This document shows, piece by piece, positions 9,716-22,281 of a stretch of DNA of 64,000 bases. A program made the position numbers and the translations under genes. The stretch is taken from contig OZ345361.1 of assembly GCA_977006965.1 (NCBI GenBank), positions 2,294,001 through 2,358,000 on the forward strand. The letters run 5' to 3'. The DNA comes from Phymatolithon calcareum (Eukaryota; Rhodophyta; Florideophyceae; Hapalidiales). The notes under the pieces were generated by a model that was not told the DNA's origin, did no database searches, and saw only the letters and a list, made by a program, of their open reading frames with translations. How positions within the stretch are numbered: position 1 is the first letter of the stretch; each line of letters starts with the position of its first letter.

Positions 9716-12351
9716 GGAATTGTGGATTGGGAGGAGTCTGTCTATTTGGTGACATTAACTTGGGACAAAATTTGCGCGCGAATTTGAAGAGCTGTACATA
9801 GTGATGCAGTAGGAAGAAAGAAAGGACTTCGTGGTTACGTTTCGAATTTCATGGGCTTGACAACGTTTTCGCCGCTAGAAGACGGTGCTGAAGAAGGCGC
9901 CGGCAATAAAAGCATCCAAGCGTTTATTATTTATTGCGAAATATATGCTGCGGAAATTTCCCGATCGCCGTCTACACTGAAGGGAATGCACACGTTCGAT
10001 CGATCCGACAGGTGGGGCAAACTGGATCATGTCGTGGTCGTCGATCTGAATCGTCGCCTCAAGGGAGGATCTTGTGGCGCGCTCATGTCAACATGATGTT
10101 TCAAAGCTGTGTAAGTCGCGGCCCGAACGGGTGCGGGTGATGTCAGCATGCCGAACTTTTACAACTGTATTATGGCCGATAACGCAACCGATGATCAGGG
10201 CGGGCCTTGACTCAGCAAAATTTACAATGTTGCAGACCGCCATGCAATACAACGGTTCGATTTTGTAATTTCAGCCGGTCTGGCTGATATGTTCTTCGGA
10301 TCGGTTGGAGTCTACTGCATTTTTTAAAGGGCTTTTCGCTGCGTGGACAACTTGCGGCACGTTCCGCCGTATCAGCCAGGCCAGCGAATAAAGGTTAGTG
10401 GCTGCCTCAGTTCTATATATACTTGCGCAACTACTGTACGTACCCCAAAGCCAGGGTCCACGAAGTGGGCGAAGCATCACGCGAGTCTGCACTGTGCTTC
10501 GTTTGCCACTGCACTGTACTACAGTTGTACAGACAACAGGGGACGGAGATTCGCGGAGCCGCAGCATCATGCAACTGCATGATGCAGTTGCTATTGTGGC
10601 CAACAAAAACATGGACGAAAAGCAGGATCAGGTGCGAAAGATTCACCATTGCTCCGTCTTGCTTTTATTGTTACTAAAAGAAAATTAATGATGGTAAAAC
10701 TAATCTGAAGCTGCTCGTTTCCATTGGAGGTAGAGCGGACGGGGTAGCCCGAACAGTTGCTTAGCTCCACAAATTGCGCCGACTTGCAGACATTATTACA
10801 ACAGTGCGGTAGGCTGCAACACTGTTGCCATCTGCTTGCACAAACTTGTATTGTCCATTGCAGATTGGAGCAAAATTAAGTTCGTGGCGACAGCCATGAA
10901 ACTGCGGCGGTGGCGAGGATCCGTTTTTCGCATTGTGGATGAACACAGCATGAATGAGGGTCGGTCTCAAGTTACTCCACCTGTTTCTACACGAAGTTAA
11001 TTTTAAAAAATGATGTGCTATCTTTTCGACATTGCTATATTTGACTTCCCGCAACTTACCGAAAAGGATACTACTGTTCGATCTCACCGACACGATAGCT
11101 ATGCAGCGCCCGAAGACGACAGCGCAAGTTGCTCTCTCGACATGAAACCCATTCAGTCTGCGAGGCTCTGTTGTTTATGAGTGGGAGATATTTACGTGAG
11201 AGTACTGACCCTGAGCCGGGAGCTCTGCGGCGGTATGCATATTCGGACGACGACTCGTACCATGGCGTCGTCATAGACCTCCAAGGGGCACGCCGGGGAC
11301 GGCTCGCCGATGCACGATGGATGAGAATCCATCCTGTAGAGCCAGATGCACGGCAAACTTAGGGCTGACAGGGTGTTCTGTTCTGCGCAGAATAGGTCTT
11401 ACGTGGCAACGAGAACAGGGCTCATCACACTCGGAATCGACACTTGTGGTCCTTATGAACGTTAGCGATGCGAGGGTTAGAGCTGTACATGTATGTCCAA
11501 GTACTATAAAATCCGTTGTTACCCAATGAATAACCGTATCGCATGTATTGATGATACATTGTTGGACATTGCACCATTATCGATATTCATATTGATAAAC
11601 ACACAGCTCGCTGTTGCTATTAATGTCTTGCTGGAAAATTCGTTGAGGTATGGCGGACAGACGCGTGACGGAGGTGTGACACTGAGAAACTGCACAAACA
11701 ACCTTTTGACAAGAGCTCCTTACAAAACATCTTTTTTGCGACCAGCGATTTGACATGAAGCTTCCCTCGACCTCGACGACCGTCTGGCAAGCATCATGCT
11801 TGATGATGAAGGAGGAGCTGATGAGCCAAGGCGAGATCAATACCGATTCTGATACACTATGGGCTTACTAAATCTCCTACACGGAGCCTATGAGGCAATC
11901 GACATTGTGAGACTACACAAGCAGCAGTAGCAGTAATTCTACTTGCTGTCGCTGCTTGTGCTCCCATTTTCGCTTCTCGTAATGTCTCATTGATCCTGTG
12001 CACATAGTCCCACCACGACTGGACGAAACGTGCGCTCAGCAAATGTCGTTTGACCTACGTTACCCCACTGTTGCACCAGACCTTGAGCACCCGAAACGTT
12101 GCTACTTTCGCACACATCGAGACCCAAATGCTGCACCTCCTCTGTGAATGGATGCCATGATCATTCGCTTGACCATGATCCTCACGGTATAACCAGGGGA
12201 ATGTTCCCCTGGTATAACCTTCGATCTCAATAGCCACTCATAAGAAACCGCCCCGAAATTACTGTACCAGCAATCAGTTCACACCGAACACTTTCAACGC
12301 TGCGCCAATCGTGCATCCTTGTGCAAGCGCCACGAAGGCTTTACAGTACCG

Positions 12352-12390
12352 CCTGCTGCCCCCGTGCATGCGCATGCATGGGGCAGCAGG
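12352..12390. repeat. hairpin with a palindromic loop
   Basis: The 11-bp arms CCTGCTGCCCC and GGGGCAGCAGG enclose a 17-nt loop. That loop itself contains the perfect 14-bp palindrome TGCATGCGCATGCA. It lies about 360 bp upstream of the mitochondrial carrier gene. No function can be read from it. Confidence 0.6.
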
Positions 12391-12552
12391 TGGCAGCAAG
12401 AAAATCTTCAGATTTTTCATTACAGCACCTTCACGATTTTTCGTCCTCCACCGCCAAAAACTGTCAGGAGGTGAAACTGCATTCCTGGTTCATACAATAC
12501 ATGCTCTGTATGATGTATTATACAGGGCGCTTTAAAATCGAAATTATTTCCT

Positions 12553-12581
12553 AAAATATTTCAAAACGTTTGAAATATTTT
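12553..12581. repeat. AT-rich inverted repeat
   Basis: The 13-bp arms AAAATATTTCAAA and TTTGAAATATTTT are exact complements around a 3-nt ACG loop. The repeat sits 170 bp upstream of the carrier start codon, so it could lie in the promoter region. Confidence 0.6.
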
Positions 12582-12749
12582 GCTCCTCTCCAATCCTATC
12601 ATATTCGGCTATAGACTACAATGACGTCGGCACGAAACGAGGTTTGCATCTCCGTCGACATCGCCCACTTTGTCTTCCACAACTCAGCGCCCAGTATATC
12701 TGCACAAGCCATGTGATATCGTTCGATTTGATCTTCTTCTCCTTCTTCG

Positions 12750-14046
12750 ATGACCCACAATGGCACCCACGCAGCCGCACCAACATCAACGAATGCATCC
12801 GCCATTTCAAATCTTGATGCCCCTGTCCCCTACGCTTCCGTGAAGACATTTCTAGCTGGCGCCGTCTCCGGTGCAATTGCCAAGACCTCCGTCGCTCCAT
12901 TCGATAGGTACGTCCAGAACATTCTGCAAAATGCATCGGATCCACTCATCTGCCATACTCACACTGAGCCACTCACCCTGCACTGCGTGTTTGTACTGTC
13001 AGAACGAAAATCCTAATGCAAGTCTCCCAAATGTACGGCTGGAAGAGTTACCGAGGATCCGTCTGGCATTCAATGCAAACAATCTGGCAAACGGAAGGTC
13101 CGCTCGGTTTTTTTCGCGGCAACTCTGCAACCGTCGCCCGTATCATGCCCTACGCCGCCATCCAGTATTCGGCCTTTGAATTATATAACAGACAGTTAGC
13201 AATTTATGTCTTCCACCCCGACAGTAAGAATCCCATGAAACGTTTTATAGCGGGCGCATTGGCGGGATCGTCAAGCGTGATTGCGACGTATCCTATTGAC
13301 ATGGCGCGCACGGTCTTGGCTGTGCAAACTACCACGGGAAAAGCGCGAGTGGGATTGTTTAGAACGCTCTTCGGTATCTGGCGTGAAAGCGGCGTTGCCG
13401 GACTGTACCGTGGCGTTTATCCAACGCTTGCTGGCGTGATTCCTTACGCGGGAATTAGTTTTTTGACCTTTGGCGTTTTGAAACGCATTGCAGATAATAG
13501 GGGCATTTCGAAGAACAATCGGTTTCTTACCAACCTCATGTGTGGAGGTACGGCTGGGCTTAGTATGTGATCTGCGTTCTCGTTGCAGCCTGAGGGGCAT
13601 GGTATACTCTACTCTAACCGATTCCCTGTTCGTTCCGTATCTGCAGCGGCGCAATGTTGCACGTATCCCTTGGACCTTGTCCGTCGGAGATTGCAAGCAT
13701 TACACACACCAGAGCGAATGACACAACAGGAGCGGGTACGTTTTCCAGCGCATGGTATCCTAAGTTTCCCGTCATGATGTCTGGACAGTTTGCTAATATC
13801 ATATTTTTCGTTGCTCACCAGGCCTTTCTGAGAGCTGCTCGGACGCAGAATCCTGTCATCAACTTTTCTATATATCGTGCTGTCACCTTTATTGTCAGAA
13901 CTGAAGGATTGCGCGGATTGTACCGCGGCGTTTCGATTAATTTCATGAAGACTGCTCCGGCAATGTCCATCAGTTTCACGTGCTACGATTACTTTCGAAA
14001 TGCATTCGGAGTCCCTAGCGGCAAGTTCTCTGCCACCACCGCGTAG
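12750..14046 (+). CDS. mitochondrial carrier, coenzyme A transporter type (SLC25A42/Leu5-like)
   Basis: Joining exons 12750-12907, 13003-13562, 13647-13735 and 13822-14046 gives 343 residues. The introns (95, 84 and 86 nt) start GTACGT, GTATGT and GTACGT and end in AG. All three carrier repeats are present, with the signature Px(D/E)xx(R/K) read as APFDRTK, YPIDMAR and YPLDLVR. The segment GFFRGNSATVARIMPYAAIQ is close to the coenzyme A carriers SLC25A42/SLC25A16 and Leu5, as is GVIPYAGISFLTFGVLK. Such carriers move CoA or dephospho-CoA with adenine nucleotides across the inner membrane. The first repeat is split by intron 1 right after its signature motif. Substrate is inferred from family resemblance. 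Confidence 0.85.
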
Positions 14047-14215
14047 TGCGACAGTGTATGGCCATCCAGTAACATAAACTTACAGTTTTGAGACAAGACA
14101 TGAACGTGCTTTGCTTGGCAAAGTTTGAATTTCGTCAAGCAATCAATCATTTGCGATTATCCGTCCAAGGGAAACCGTATGTTTTCAATCGGAGGTCGTT
14201 TCGTATCCGAGGATG

Positions 14216-14319
14216 CGAATTCAATGCACTGGCCACGCTCCATCCTTGATTTATAAGCAGTATTTGGACAAATACTGCTAAAAAATGCGGGACGGAGCGC
14301 GGCCAGTGAATAGAATTCG
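14216..14319. repeat. 104-nt imperfect hairpin
   Basis: The two ~50-nt arms run from CGAATTC at 14216 to GAATTCG at 14319 and pair along most of their length. They include the outer ACTGGCC(A/G)CGCTCC and the inner AGCAGTATTT/AAATACTGCT around a 4-nt loop. It could be a miniature foldback element or a small-RNA precursor. The sequence alone cannot decide. Confidence 0.6.
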
Positions 14320-14924
14320 ACTGCAGCGCTAATATCAAACGACCCGCCAGAGTATATTGCGAATGATCCCTGCATTATTGTGGGCCTCAAAAATAGTTTC
14401 CTATGAGGGATGCCTGTCTTTCTAGCATTTCTTCTATCACAGTGCTGACATACTCGACGGTGGTCTGGAAAACATGTCACTACGTACAAATTTGCTCTCG
14501 AGCTTCCCCCTTCCAGTTACGAACAGGAGTCAAAAATTGTACGAGCATTTCCATTCTCATCAACACTCCAAAGGACGAAGCTGTTACAGCCCTACAAGTA
14601 TGCAGTATTTCGGGAGGAACAGAGCAAGACTGCAAACGCTCTTCACGACAGCGTGCTCGTGATCTTGTAAGACATTTGCCGTTCCGGTGCCTTTCAAATT
14701 GCGAACCCAGCGCTTTACCCTTGGTACTGTCCCGTTGTCGAATAATACCTTCCTCAGAAAAGCCGTGAGATACCTTGTTGCATCCGTCGTTGCTCACCGA
14801 TATCACGAAAACAATTTTCGAGCGTTCGTACAGCTCGCCTCCGATCTTATTGCCCGCGATTAGACATGTCACATGCTAACAGTGCTGTGCATGGACCACA
14901 AAGCAATCGGAAGACCATCCAAGC

Positions 14925-17245
14925 TGAATGAAACGCATCCAGCAGATATTGTATGTGTTCAATTTGACTCAACGCTTCAGCGTCTCACCGTCTGCGTTTT
15001 GTCCTATGAACAAACAACGAGCTGCCGCCCACCAAGGTGCAACGAGAGCAAAGTCATAATTTTTGCGTCCTTCCAACAGAGGCCTGATCTGTCTACCGGT
15101 TCGTCAGCTCAAAAAACAAACCTTTCCATCATGATACCTTCACTGAGTATTGTACTACGACATTATATCCATATGTTTTCTCGTTTGCTTTCGTTAAAAG
15201 CATTTCGCCGTAAGCGGCAATGACGGCTCCTCAGCTGTAATTTAGCGTAAGCTACTTCTGGAGGACGTTCGTTTGTTGACGCCTTTCAATGTTTCCGCAA
15301 CAAGGATACGAATTGCAATTCAAAGCTCAGAGGCTGTGTCCCAAAAAAATTGTAACGTAGGCGAACTAACAGCGAGAGAGGAAATTTGGCACAATCTTAA
15401 CAACATTAGCTTTAGTTAACTTTAATGTTGCATTATATACTGTTCCCCGATCCTCGGAACCAAACTATTCGCATCTGGGACGCGAAAACGTTTAATCAAA
15501 TGGGGGGCCTTCAAAAGAGAAATTCCTGTCTGCGATTTCATCGTCTCATGCTCAGCGATCAAGAGACAATTCAAGCCAAAGAAAAAATGTCACCCCGTTT
15601 GTACATCCTTTCTGAAGATCCACTTTTGAATGAACGTTTTCGGGTTCCAGATAGGAACAGTTCGATTCCAAGAACTGGAGGCCAAGTTACTTCCGCCAGT
15701 TCCTTACACACCAACAGTGCCATTCAAATGAAAATCAGTGTGAATGCTGCGTGCATTGCGTCTGCTCTCTGATCCATTTGCACCAACTTCCGCGTCGGAA
15801 ACTTAACTTCGTTCATAACGTAAAACAAGTAGTTCACTCTGCATTTTCCAGTTACTTGCTGATGGGCACCTTGCTCTTCTTCACGGTCCTCTGGTAGCCT
15901 CGACAATACTGAAATTGTCGATTTTTCATATTACAACCAGCCCTTCCTTGTCCGCGATGACGCGCTTGATGGCGAGGTTAATGAAGTTGTAAACAAGCCT
16001 TACATCAACAGTCATGACGAAACGTGATCTTCAACGCCAGTTTCTCTCGGCACAACGCCTTCAATTCTCGACCTTGTTTTTCCTTCCGGCTTCAAAGGTG
16101 CCCCCCTGGAGAGCTTGACAACGGCCTTTGGCAAGCATGAGAATGCTGATCATATGCACACTTGTGGCCCCTAGTCCAACGCTTGGGTTTCCCACAAGAG
16201 CTATAGTCAGTCGCTCATCCTTCCTCGCGAGTGCCGAGCCTTGTCGTAGCGGCGATTGATTCAGTCGACAGTGCGTTGGAAGCGTTGGAGACAGGGAGTA
16301 TGGGAGCAACGAGTGAAAAACTGATAATTTCTTGTGGAGGGAACCTCGGAAGGACAAGGAACTTGGCGACTTTGCCGCTCGTGCGATTGCCACCGAGTGG
16401 CGAGTGGGAGATGTGCCGGGGGATTCTCTTGTTGCTGAACCGCAATCGAAAATACAAACTCGAGTTTGTATTTTCGATTGCGATCGCCTCCGGGGCTCAA
16501 GGCACGTTTAAAGGGCCTAGAGGGCGACTTGCGACTGACAGTAAACCTACCTTACAGTATGATATATCATAGGGTCGAGAGGCCGCTCGAGCTTATTAGT
16601 ATGACATGTTGGTTGGAATAATTACAATCAAGTAATTGCAATTGTATTGTACAAAATGTACGACACATCGCATCGACGGACATATCGATTGTGAGCTCAC
16701 AGAGACAACTACCGTACAGCACTCTTTAAGGAGTGCACCTATTGCGGCGGAAACTTCTGTACCGTATATGTCGCAGCGACGATCGTCCTGAATGACATGT
16801 GAACATGTGCGTTGATGTTCGTGTCATGTAGCTCGAGTCACCGAAATGCGTAAGGTATACGCAAACTGCCCTATTGACTGTCAAACCAACTCGTAGCATG
16901 GATATCAAGCGAGACTTCTGTGCTCTATTAAAATTACAGCTGAGGAGCCGTCATTGCCGCTTACGGCGAAATGCTTTTAACGAAAGCAAACGAGAAAACA
17001 TATGGATAGAATATCGTAGTACAATACTCAACGACGGTCTCATGATGGAAAGGTTCGTTTTTTGAGCTGGCGAACCGGTAGACAGATCGGGCCTCTGGAC
17101 GGACGCAAAAAAATATGACTTTGCTCTCGTTGCACCTTGGCGGGCGGCAGCTCGTTGTTTGTTCATAGGACAAAACGCAGACGGTGAGACGCTGAAGCGT
17201 TGAGTCAAATCGAACACATACAATATCTGCTGGATGCGTTTCATT
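14925..17245. repeat. 2.3-kb element with ~315-bp inverted arms
   Basis: The left arm (14925-15243) and right arm (16933-17245) are close reverse complements, sharing TGAAACGCATCCAGCAG at the outer end and CTCAGCTGTAATTT at the inner end. The 1.7 kb between holds decayed frames without a recognised family, for example a plus-strand piece near 15925-16025 containing NKPYINSHDET before a stop. Long inverted arms suggest a Mutator-like or foldback DNA element. No target duplication was found at the arm ends. Confidence 0.6.
16441..16482. repeat. perfect 42-bp palindrome
   Basis: The left half CGCAATCGAAAATACAAACTC (21 nt) is followed directly by its exact complement, centred on CTCGAG with no spacer. 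It lies inside the 14925-17245 inverted-repeat element and interrupts no recognisable gene. Confidence 0.95.
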
Positions 17246-17808
17246 GAAGAAGTGCTGGAAAAGGACCATATCGCATCTCACTCTGCTGTGGCGACACTGG
17301 TCATCTGATGACCATGGGCAATTCAGACGGGCTAGTCATTCTGACAGGAAGGATTGGCGTGAGTATTGACAACTGAGGCCGGTTGCTGCATATTCCCTCG
17401 CCCACGTGGTGCATGAAATCTGTTCGACAGGAAGGTAAATGGCAGTGACGGAGAAGTCTTTACGGCGATATGCACAAATCTTGCAGTTGCAAAACAAATT
17501 TGCAAAATAAATTATGTAACTTGTACTCTTTGAGACTAACCAATGCAATACTGGCAACTGCCAGAGCTATACAAACCAATACATACCCCAGCTTCGAAGG
17601 ATCACCAAGTTCAGTTTTCGAAAACTACACGTCATCTTTCGCCACGTAAAAAGGGTGCTCACTAGCAGACATTGCCACAGAGCGCAAAACGGTCCACCCG
17701 CTGACATCAAGCGATTGCATAATGGGCTGGTCCAATGCCCAACAACTACATCCACAGTCCAGCCACCAGCGCTCCAACTCTGCACGAAAACGCCTAATTT
17801 AAAGAAAA

Positions 17809-19009
17809 TTATTTCATGGGCAGGCTATTCCCCTGTCGATCCCCGCTTTCATCGTGCGCGACATCTTTCCAAGGAACTTCAGTTTGCGGCGGAAGATCTG
17901 GTTCTGGGACAAATTTGGATCGAACTCCGTAAGTCAGTGCAAGGAATAATGACAGTCCGCCCACGACGATGCATCCAATACCCAGGAATTGATTCGGTCC
18001 ACCGAACCATGTCGTTTCCGTGAGGTAAATGTACTTTTGCCCGTTGAACGATTGCACGGGATAGTTGGACTCGACGTGCATATAGTACGTCGTATTCTCG
18101 AGCGGTTCCAAAATCTTTCGATACAATTTGTGCCACACCCGGTACGGCGCGAGGCGCATCCAAACCATGAAATCCTCGGATGTGATATTTGCGTTTTGCT
18201 CTGGAGTGTTCGCGCTATTGTTCAGGAAATGTTCATTGCGGTCAATCGCCCATGCAATATTCTTTCCGGTCACCTTGACCGGGTCATTGCATGCCTCGTC
18301 TCGACAAAGCTTAAAGGTATCGTTGAAGACGGAACGTGCAGTAAGTCCGCATGGGACGAAAACCTTGGATCTGTCATTGACGTTCGGGTACAAATTGGCA
18401 GCGCAGGCAGCCGTGTCACAAACACGACAACTAGCTCTGAGCTTTTGCAAAGAAACATTTCGACCCATGAGTTGCTCGAAACTGCGAGACTTGGCGTAGC
18501 GACGCGCATTTTGGTAAAAGTTACTAAGCGCATAATACATGTAAACGCGACCGCGGGTCCGGCGCGGGATGTTAATTTTAAGTACGCATTTCGGCACAAC
18601 TGACACATTCTGCAATTGATTTCGTCGCGTGGCGTTGCATTGCTCAATGCGATCGTAACGCAAAAGGGGAGTGTTCATAAGCCTTGAGCTTTGCACAAGC
18701 ACCACGACGCCGAGTGGGATTAACATTAGAGACATGATGGAATACATTGTAGCGACGACGAGCGGTGACCATACCGGCTTGTACGCCCATAGTTCTTGCC
18801 TCCGGAATTTTGCGCCTGCTCGTTTTCGCAAAGCAAATGAGCGCGGACACGGAGACAGTCAGTTCTTGGATTAGAGCAGCGCCGCACCCAAGAATGATGC
18901 AAGGCGTGAATTCAAACGTACATCGCACCGGGCGTTCTTCCTCAACCTCCAGCACAGCGGATAGTTCAGAGATGCGCGACATGGAGCGGTGGTGAGCGAG
19001 GACTTCCAT
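17809..19009 (-). CDS. CDC50: CDC50/LEM3-family beta subunit of P4-ATPase lipid flippases
   Basis: Exon 1 (19009-18922) and exon 2 (18815-17809) join across a 106-nt GTACGT...CAG intron to give 364 residues. The long exon alone has no in-frame ATG after its upstream stop, so the intron is needed. CDC50 proteins escort flippases out of the ER and are needed for their catalytic cycle. Landmarks are FRRQELWAYKPVWSP before the first membrane helix (about 55-77), YYALSNFYQNARRYAKSRS, PCGLTARSVFNDTF, GKNIAWAIDRNEHF and a second helix near the C-terminus (FLGIGCIVVGGLSLFLALTYG). The large loop between holds Cys residues and several NxS/T sites, as usual. The N-terminal exon is inferred from splice signals and phase. 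Confidence 0.9.
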
Positions 19010-19430
19010 GTTGACGGCGTGGCGCGACAGAGCGCGGACGCTGCGCTGGAGGAACGAACGTAGACTGTATCGGGCAAACGAGGTCGTAAAACTGACTTCT
19101 CCGAGTTTTAAAATTGGTGCCAGTCAAAAATACCAACACGCGTGTTGCATCGGCCCGGAATTTATTTTTACGTTTTCTACACCTCATCCTGTTTTCTGAT
19201 TGGATAAGTCTTTCGAGTACACGTTACCGGCAGGGTACAATAATTTGATGCCGATCGAAAATTCAATAATCAGAGTTTAGGGCCATCGTGGCCCTATAGG
19301 GCCTATAGACCTTCCGTTCAATGCGATTATGCGACCATGTAAAACCATGTCTTTTCGGAAATGTCCGGCGTAGTGGTTGATATATCGCGATTTATCAACC
19401 AGTACGCCTGCATAATATTATTAACAATTT

Positions 19431-19700
19431 TTGTTGCACTCAAGAACTTCTGTTTCAGATTTTGAAAAAACAACAAAAAGCTATTTTAAGTTTTATAGAA
19501 TGGGCGAGCGCCGCCTGGTCGGCCAGGTGCTGCTACAATGCGTCAGACCAATGCCAGAATTAATCTTTGGTGACGTACCTGGACTAGACGCGAAAACTGC
19601 AGTCAAACTCGCTAACGATAGGATAGAATGGAAGCACCGTAGGCCTTCGAATCGCTGTTAGCCCCCACTAGGGGAAAAGGCAGAATGAATGAATGAATGT
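19431..19700 (+). mobile_element. 3' end of a LINE-type retrotransposon
   Basis: A reading frame ends with AVKLANDRIEWKHRR and a stop at 19661. This resembles the A(K/R)DRxxWRxxV tail of LINE reverse transcriptase proteins. It is followed by a short untranslated tail ending in a GAAT microsatellite (GAATGAATGAATG). That combination of terminal motif plus short tandem repeat is typical of LINE 3' ends. Everything upstream is lost or unrecognisable, so this is a 5'-truncated copy. Confidence 0.5.
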
Positions 19701-19862
19701 GCAACCTCAGGAATAGACAATTTTTTGTACTGTTCGCAAGCCATCATTATACGTTTGAGGCCGCATTGCTCGCCACGACGACTCAGTACTGTTATCTCGT
19801 GATCCGGACATTACCGATTCTTGGGATATTCGTCAAGCGTATGAGAGAGGCAGTCTTGATCG

Positions 19863-19935
19863 GATCAACGAACGAGAGCCCATTCGTCAAACAGGAGTTC
19901 GGATATGTTAGCTCGCACTCTCGGCCCTGGCGAGC
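19863..19935 (+). repeat. interspersed repeat, copy also at 24453-24535
   Basis: The stretch TCAACGAACGAGAGCCCATT onward matches TCAATGAACAAGAGCCCGTT at 24456, and the similarity runs about 75 bp with gaps through TTAGCTC(G/A)CAC. Both copies are diverged. The family is unknown. Confidence 0.5.
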
Positions 19936-21593
19936 TCGTTCCCGACCCCACCCCTGGAAGACTTAAGGACGTGTTTGATCTTCGACAGAGGCATAGAAAA
20001 TGAGGAAAAGTTTCTGGAGTTCGACTCTTCTATCATATAGAGGGCCACTGGTTAGTGTCCACTGTTGAGTCCCCAGTACTTTTAGGTGGCAAACAGAACG
20101 GTTTGCTATCATCAAGTCCGTGTGTCCTTGTCAATGTCCCAGCAGACATTTTCTGATTCAGCCGGCGGGGCTTGTACCGTGGCCGTTGCCGAGGCACAAA
20201 AAATGTGGCGATGGAGAGAGACGGTGGTGATTCGCTTTAGAGTTTGGCTAGGACATCTGAGTACGAAGGAATGAGGTGCCACAGTGGCAACATCCTGGAC
20301 CTAACGTGAGCGTCCGTCCAGTCGCAGTTTGCAGACCTGAACTCAAATACAAGGTGGTGATGAGCGGGAAGAATTAGCAGTCCGGGCACATACTCTTTGT
20401 TAACGTCTGCAGTGAGACTGCTCGTAATCCTCAGCCAGAATGCATTATCGACTGGGAGTCGTTACAGTGCATTGCAAATTTCAAGCTACAAGGCTGAAAA
20501 ATGGATTTGCAACGAAAGGAGTTTCATCAATTCAACCGTGACCAGACCTTCTACCGATTCATTCTCATCAAATATCTTAGACCCTTGTCCAGCTGACATC
20601 GCATCTGCCAATACCTTGTCGAAAGTATGAAGGCCCCTCTTCAGCAAAAACGCTTTTCTCTTTCAGACCCACCTTAATTGTGTCCTGGATTGTGCTGGAT
20701 TTGGGCCCTAAGAAGTTAGCAACCGTCGTAAACTAGAGTACCCTGATTTGCTGATCGAGGTTGTCACCGGTGATAGCCCTATATGAGCTCATATAGGTAA
20801 TCAGCAACCAAAATTGCAGTAAAAAGGTGAAAAGAGCAGACATTTTACTCCCTTTTCCAGAAGGCTTTCTTTCACGTCTCCATCATCTGCAAATTTCTTA
20901 CATTTTTTCCACGCGCTTGCCTGCGATTGTAGAATCGCAATTCACGATTGACGTCCATTCATCCACAACTAAAGTAATCAAGGTCATGTCGACCGGAAGC
21001 CGCCCATGAGTACTGTAACTACTCACGGCGTGTCAGGGTGAAGGAAAAGATGGGAACGATGGTAACGTTGGGAACAGGAGAGATTGAGAGGCTAGGTCGC
21101 CATGCGGTTGCTCGTTTCCGATGGCGCTGCCTTTGTTGTGCTTAAGTAGTAATCAGCTCGATTAGCAATGTAGCAAAAGCAGGAAGACCCCAGTGTTCCG
21201 GTAATCAGAAGATATGCAAAAACCAGCACCTTGATTGGGTCACAGCTTACCAGTCCCTTTGGTAGGCATCTCTTCTGCGTGGACCTTCCGGCATCCACAC
21301 GGAAGAGTCGTCTACTGGCAGGGATAGCGGTGCCCAGGAAGGGTCACTGCAATTGATGTCCCTAGATGCCAGCTTAGTGACAGCGAAGGGATCGCGTCGA
21401 CGTTCCTCAGTCGATCACGAGTTTTCTCGTGCTGCCTCGGCGTGCGAAAGATCAGGGTATTACAGTACACCAGCAAACAGTATTCTTTGGGCCTCGTCCA
21501 GTAAGTTGAACATCCCTGTCAAATCTGCCCCGGGAGGAATTTTATGTAGATGGTGCTCATCCTTGACAAAAATTTCCACTTCCCCCACTGCAG
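19936..21593. other. repeat-derived spacer, no gene recognised
   Basis: A broken plus-strand frame near 20380-20590 includes NPQPECIIDWESLQCIANF and looks like decayed coding DNA of an unknown element. A perfect 20-bp palindrome CCTATATGAGCTCATATAGG lies at 20778-20797. Nothing else could be supported. Confidence 0.4.
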
Positions 21594-22173
21594 TCACGGC
21601 TGCATAAAAAAGCGTGCCATATGGTCAGGTAGTGCACAACTCAACGCACAATGTACAGAACGGCGACTGTGCAAGAATACACCAATCAGTTGGGGATTAG
21701 ACGCATCATAATTTTTTTGCAATGCATTAGACAACCGCTTCATTTCCACTTTGCCGCGAAACAGCTTGCCCATGAATTTCACAAGCGTTTCATTAGTTGC
21801 TTCTACTGGTACATAGACTTTCGGCAAGACGGTCTTCCGATCGTTGAAAGTCGTAAGATGCCTAAGCCCCCTCTCGTTCCACAACCCCTGCGGACCTGGA
21901 TGGATACTGGCGCCGCGCAACTCCATGTAGCGAATATTGAACTCGAAAAGGCGAAGCTTGACGGGCCTTGAAGAGTAAATCTCTGTTGTATAGTGTAAAC
22001 TTCCTGTCATTGGCGAACTGAACGCTATTATCTGCAAGAAAGACCGCTCGATCAAACCATCTTAGTTGATACAGGTCGTTCGGTGCCATCTTGAGTCGGG
22101 TAGGGTTCCCCAGGATGGGAGACATAATGCTCTGAAGTTTATGCTTATCCACATGGACCAGCATATTGCTCAT
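21594..22173 (-). pseudogene. frameshifted ORF of unknown mobile element
   Basis: Two overlapping minus-strand frames (22173-21862 and 22055-21594) read as one protein if shifted near 21970. The first holds LGNPTRLKMAPNDLYQLRWF, the second VYVPVEATNETLVKFMGKLF and YDASNPQLIGVFLHS. The amino-acid sequence is complex and protein-like on both sides of the shift, which argues for a real, recently decayed gene. I do not recognise the family. Confidence 0.35.
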
Positions 22174-22281
22174 TCTCTCATTTGTCCTCTATTTAGCGCT
22201 ATTGCCAGTTTCTTTTCAACGTATCTCTGAATCGATTGCCATCGAGCACCTGTCCCAGGGTCTCCAGCTTGGCAATCGATA

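Larger units (their letters stand above)
9716..12749. other. 3-kb intergenic tract, no gene recognised
   Basis: Short frames such as 11129-11362 (plus) and 11857-12240 (minus) show no family I know. Visible structures are a near-palindrome GCAACTGCATGATGCAGTTGC around 10572-10592, a 10-bp-arm inverted repeat at 12192-12213 (ACCAGGGGAA and its complement, 2-nt gap), and the hairpins listed separately. The tract is probably decayed repeats. Confidence 0.5.

Noticed and set aside
15425-15772. 115-codon frame containing TIRIWDAKTFNQMGG, WD40-like at first sight
   Set aside because: A single WD-like strand without neighbouring repeats, inside a transposon-like element; not enough to call a WD40 gene.
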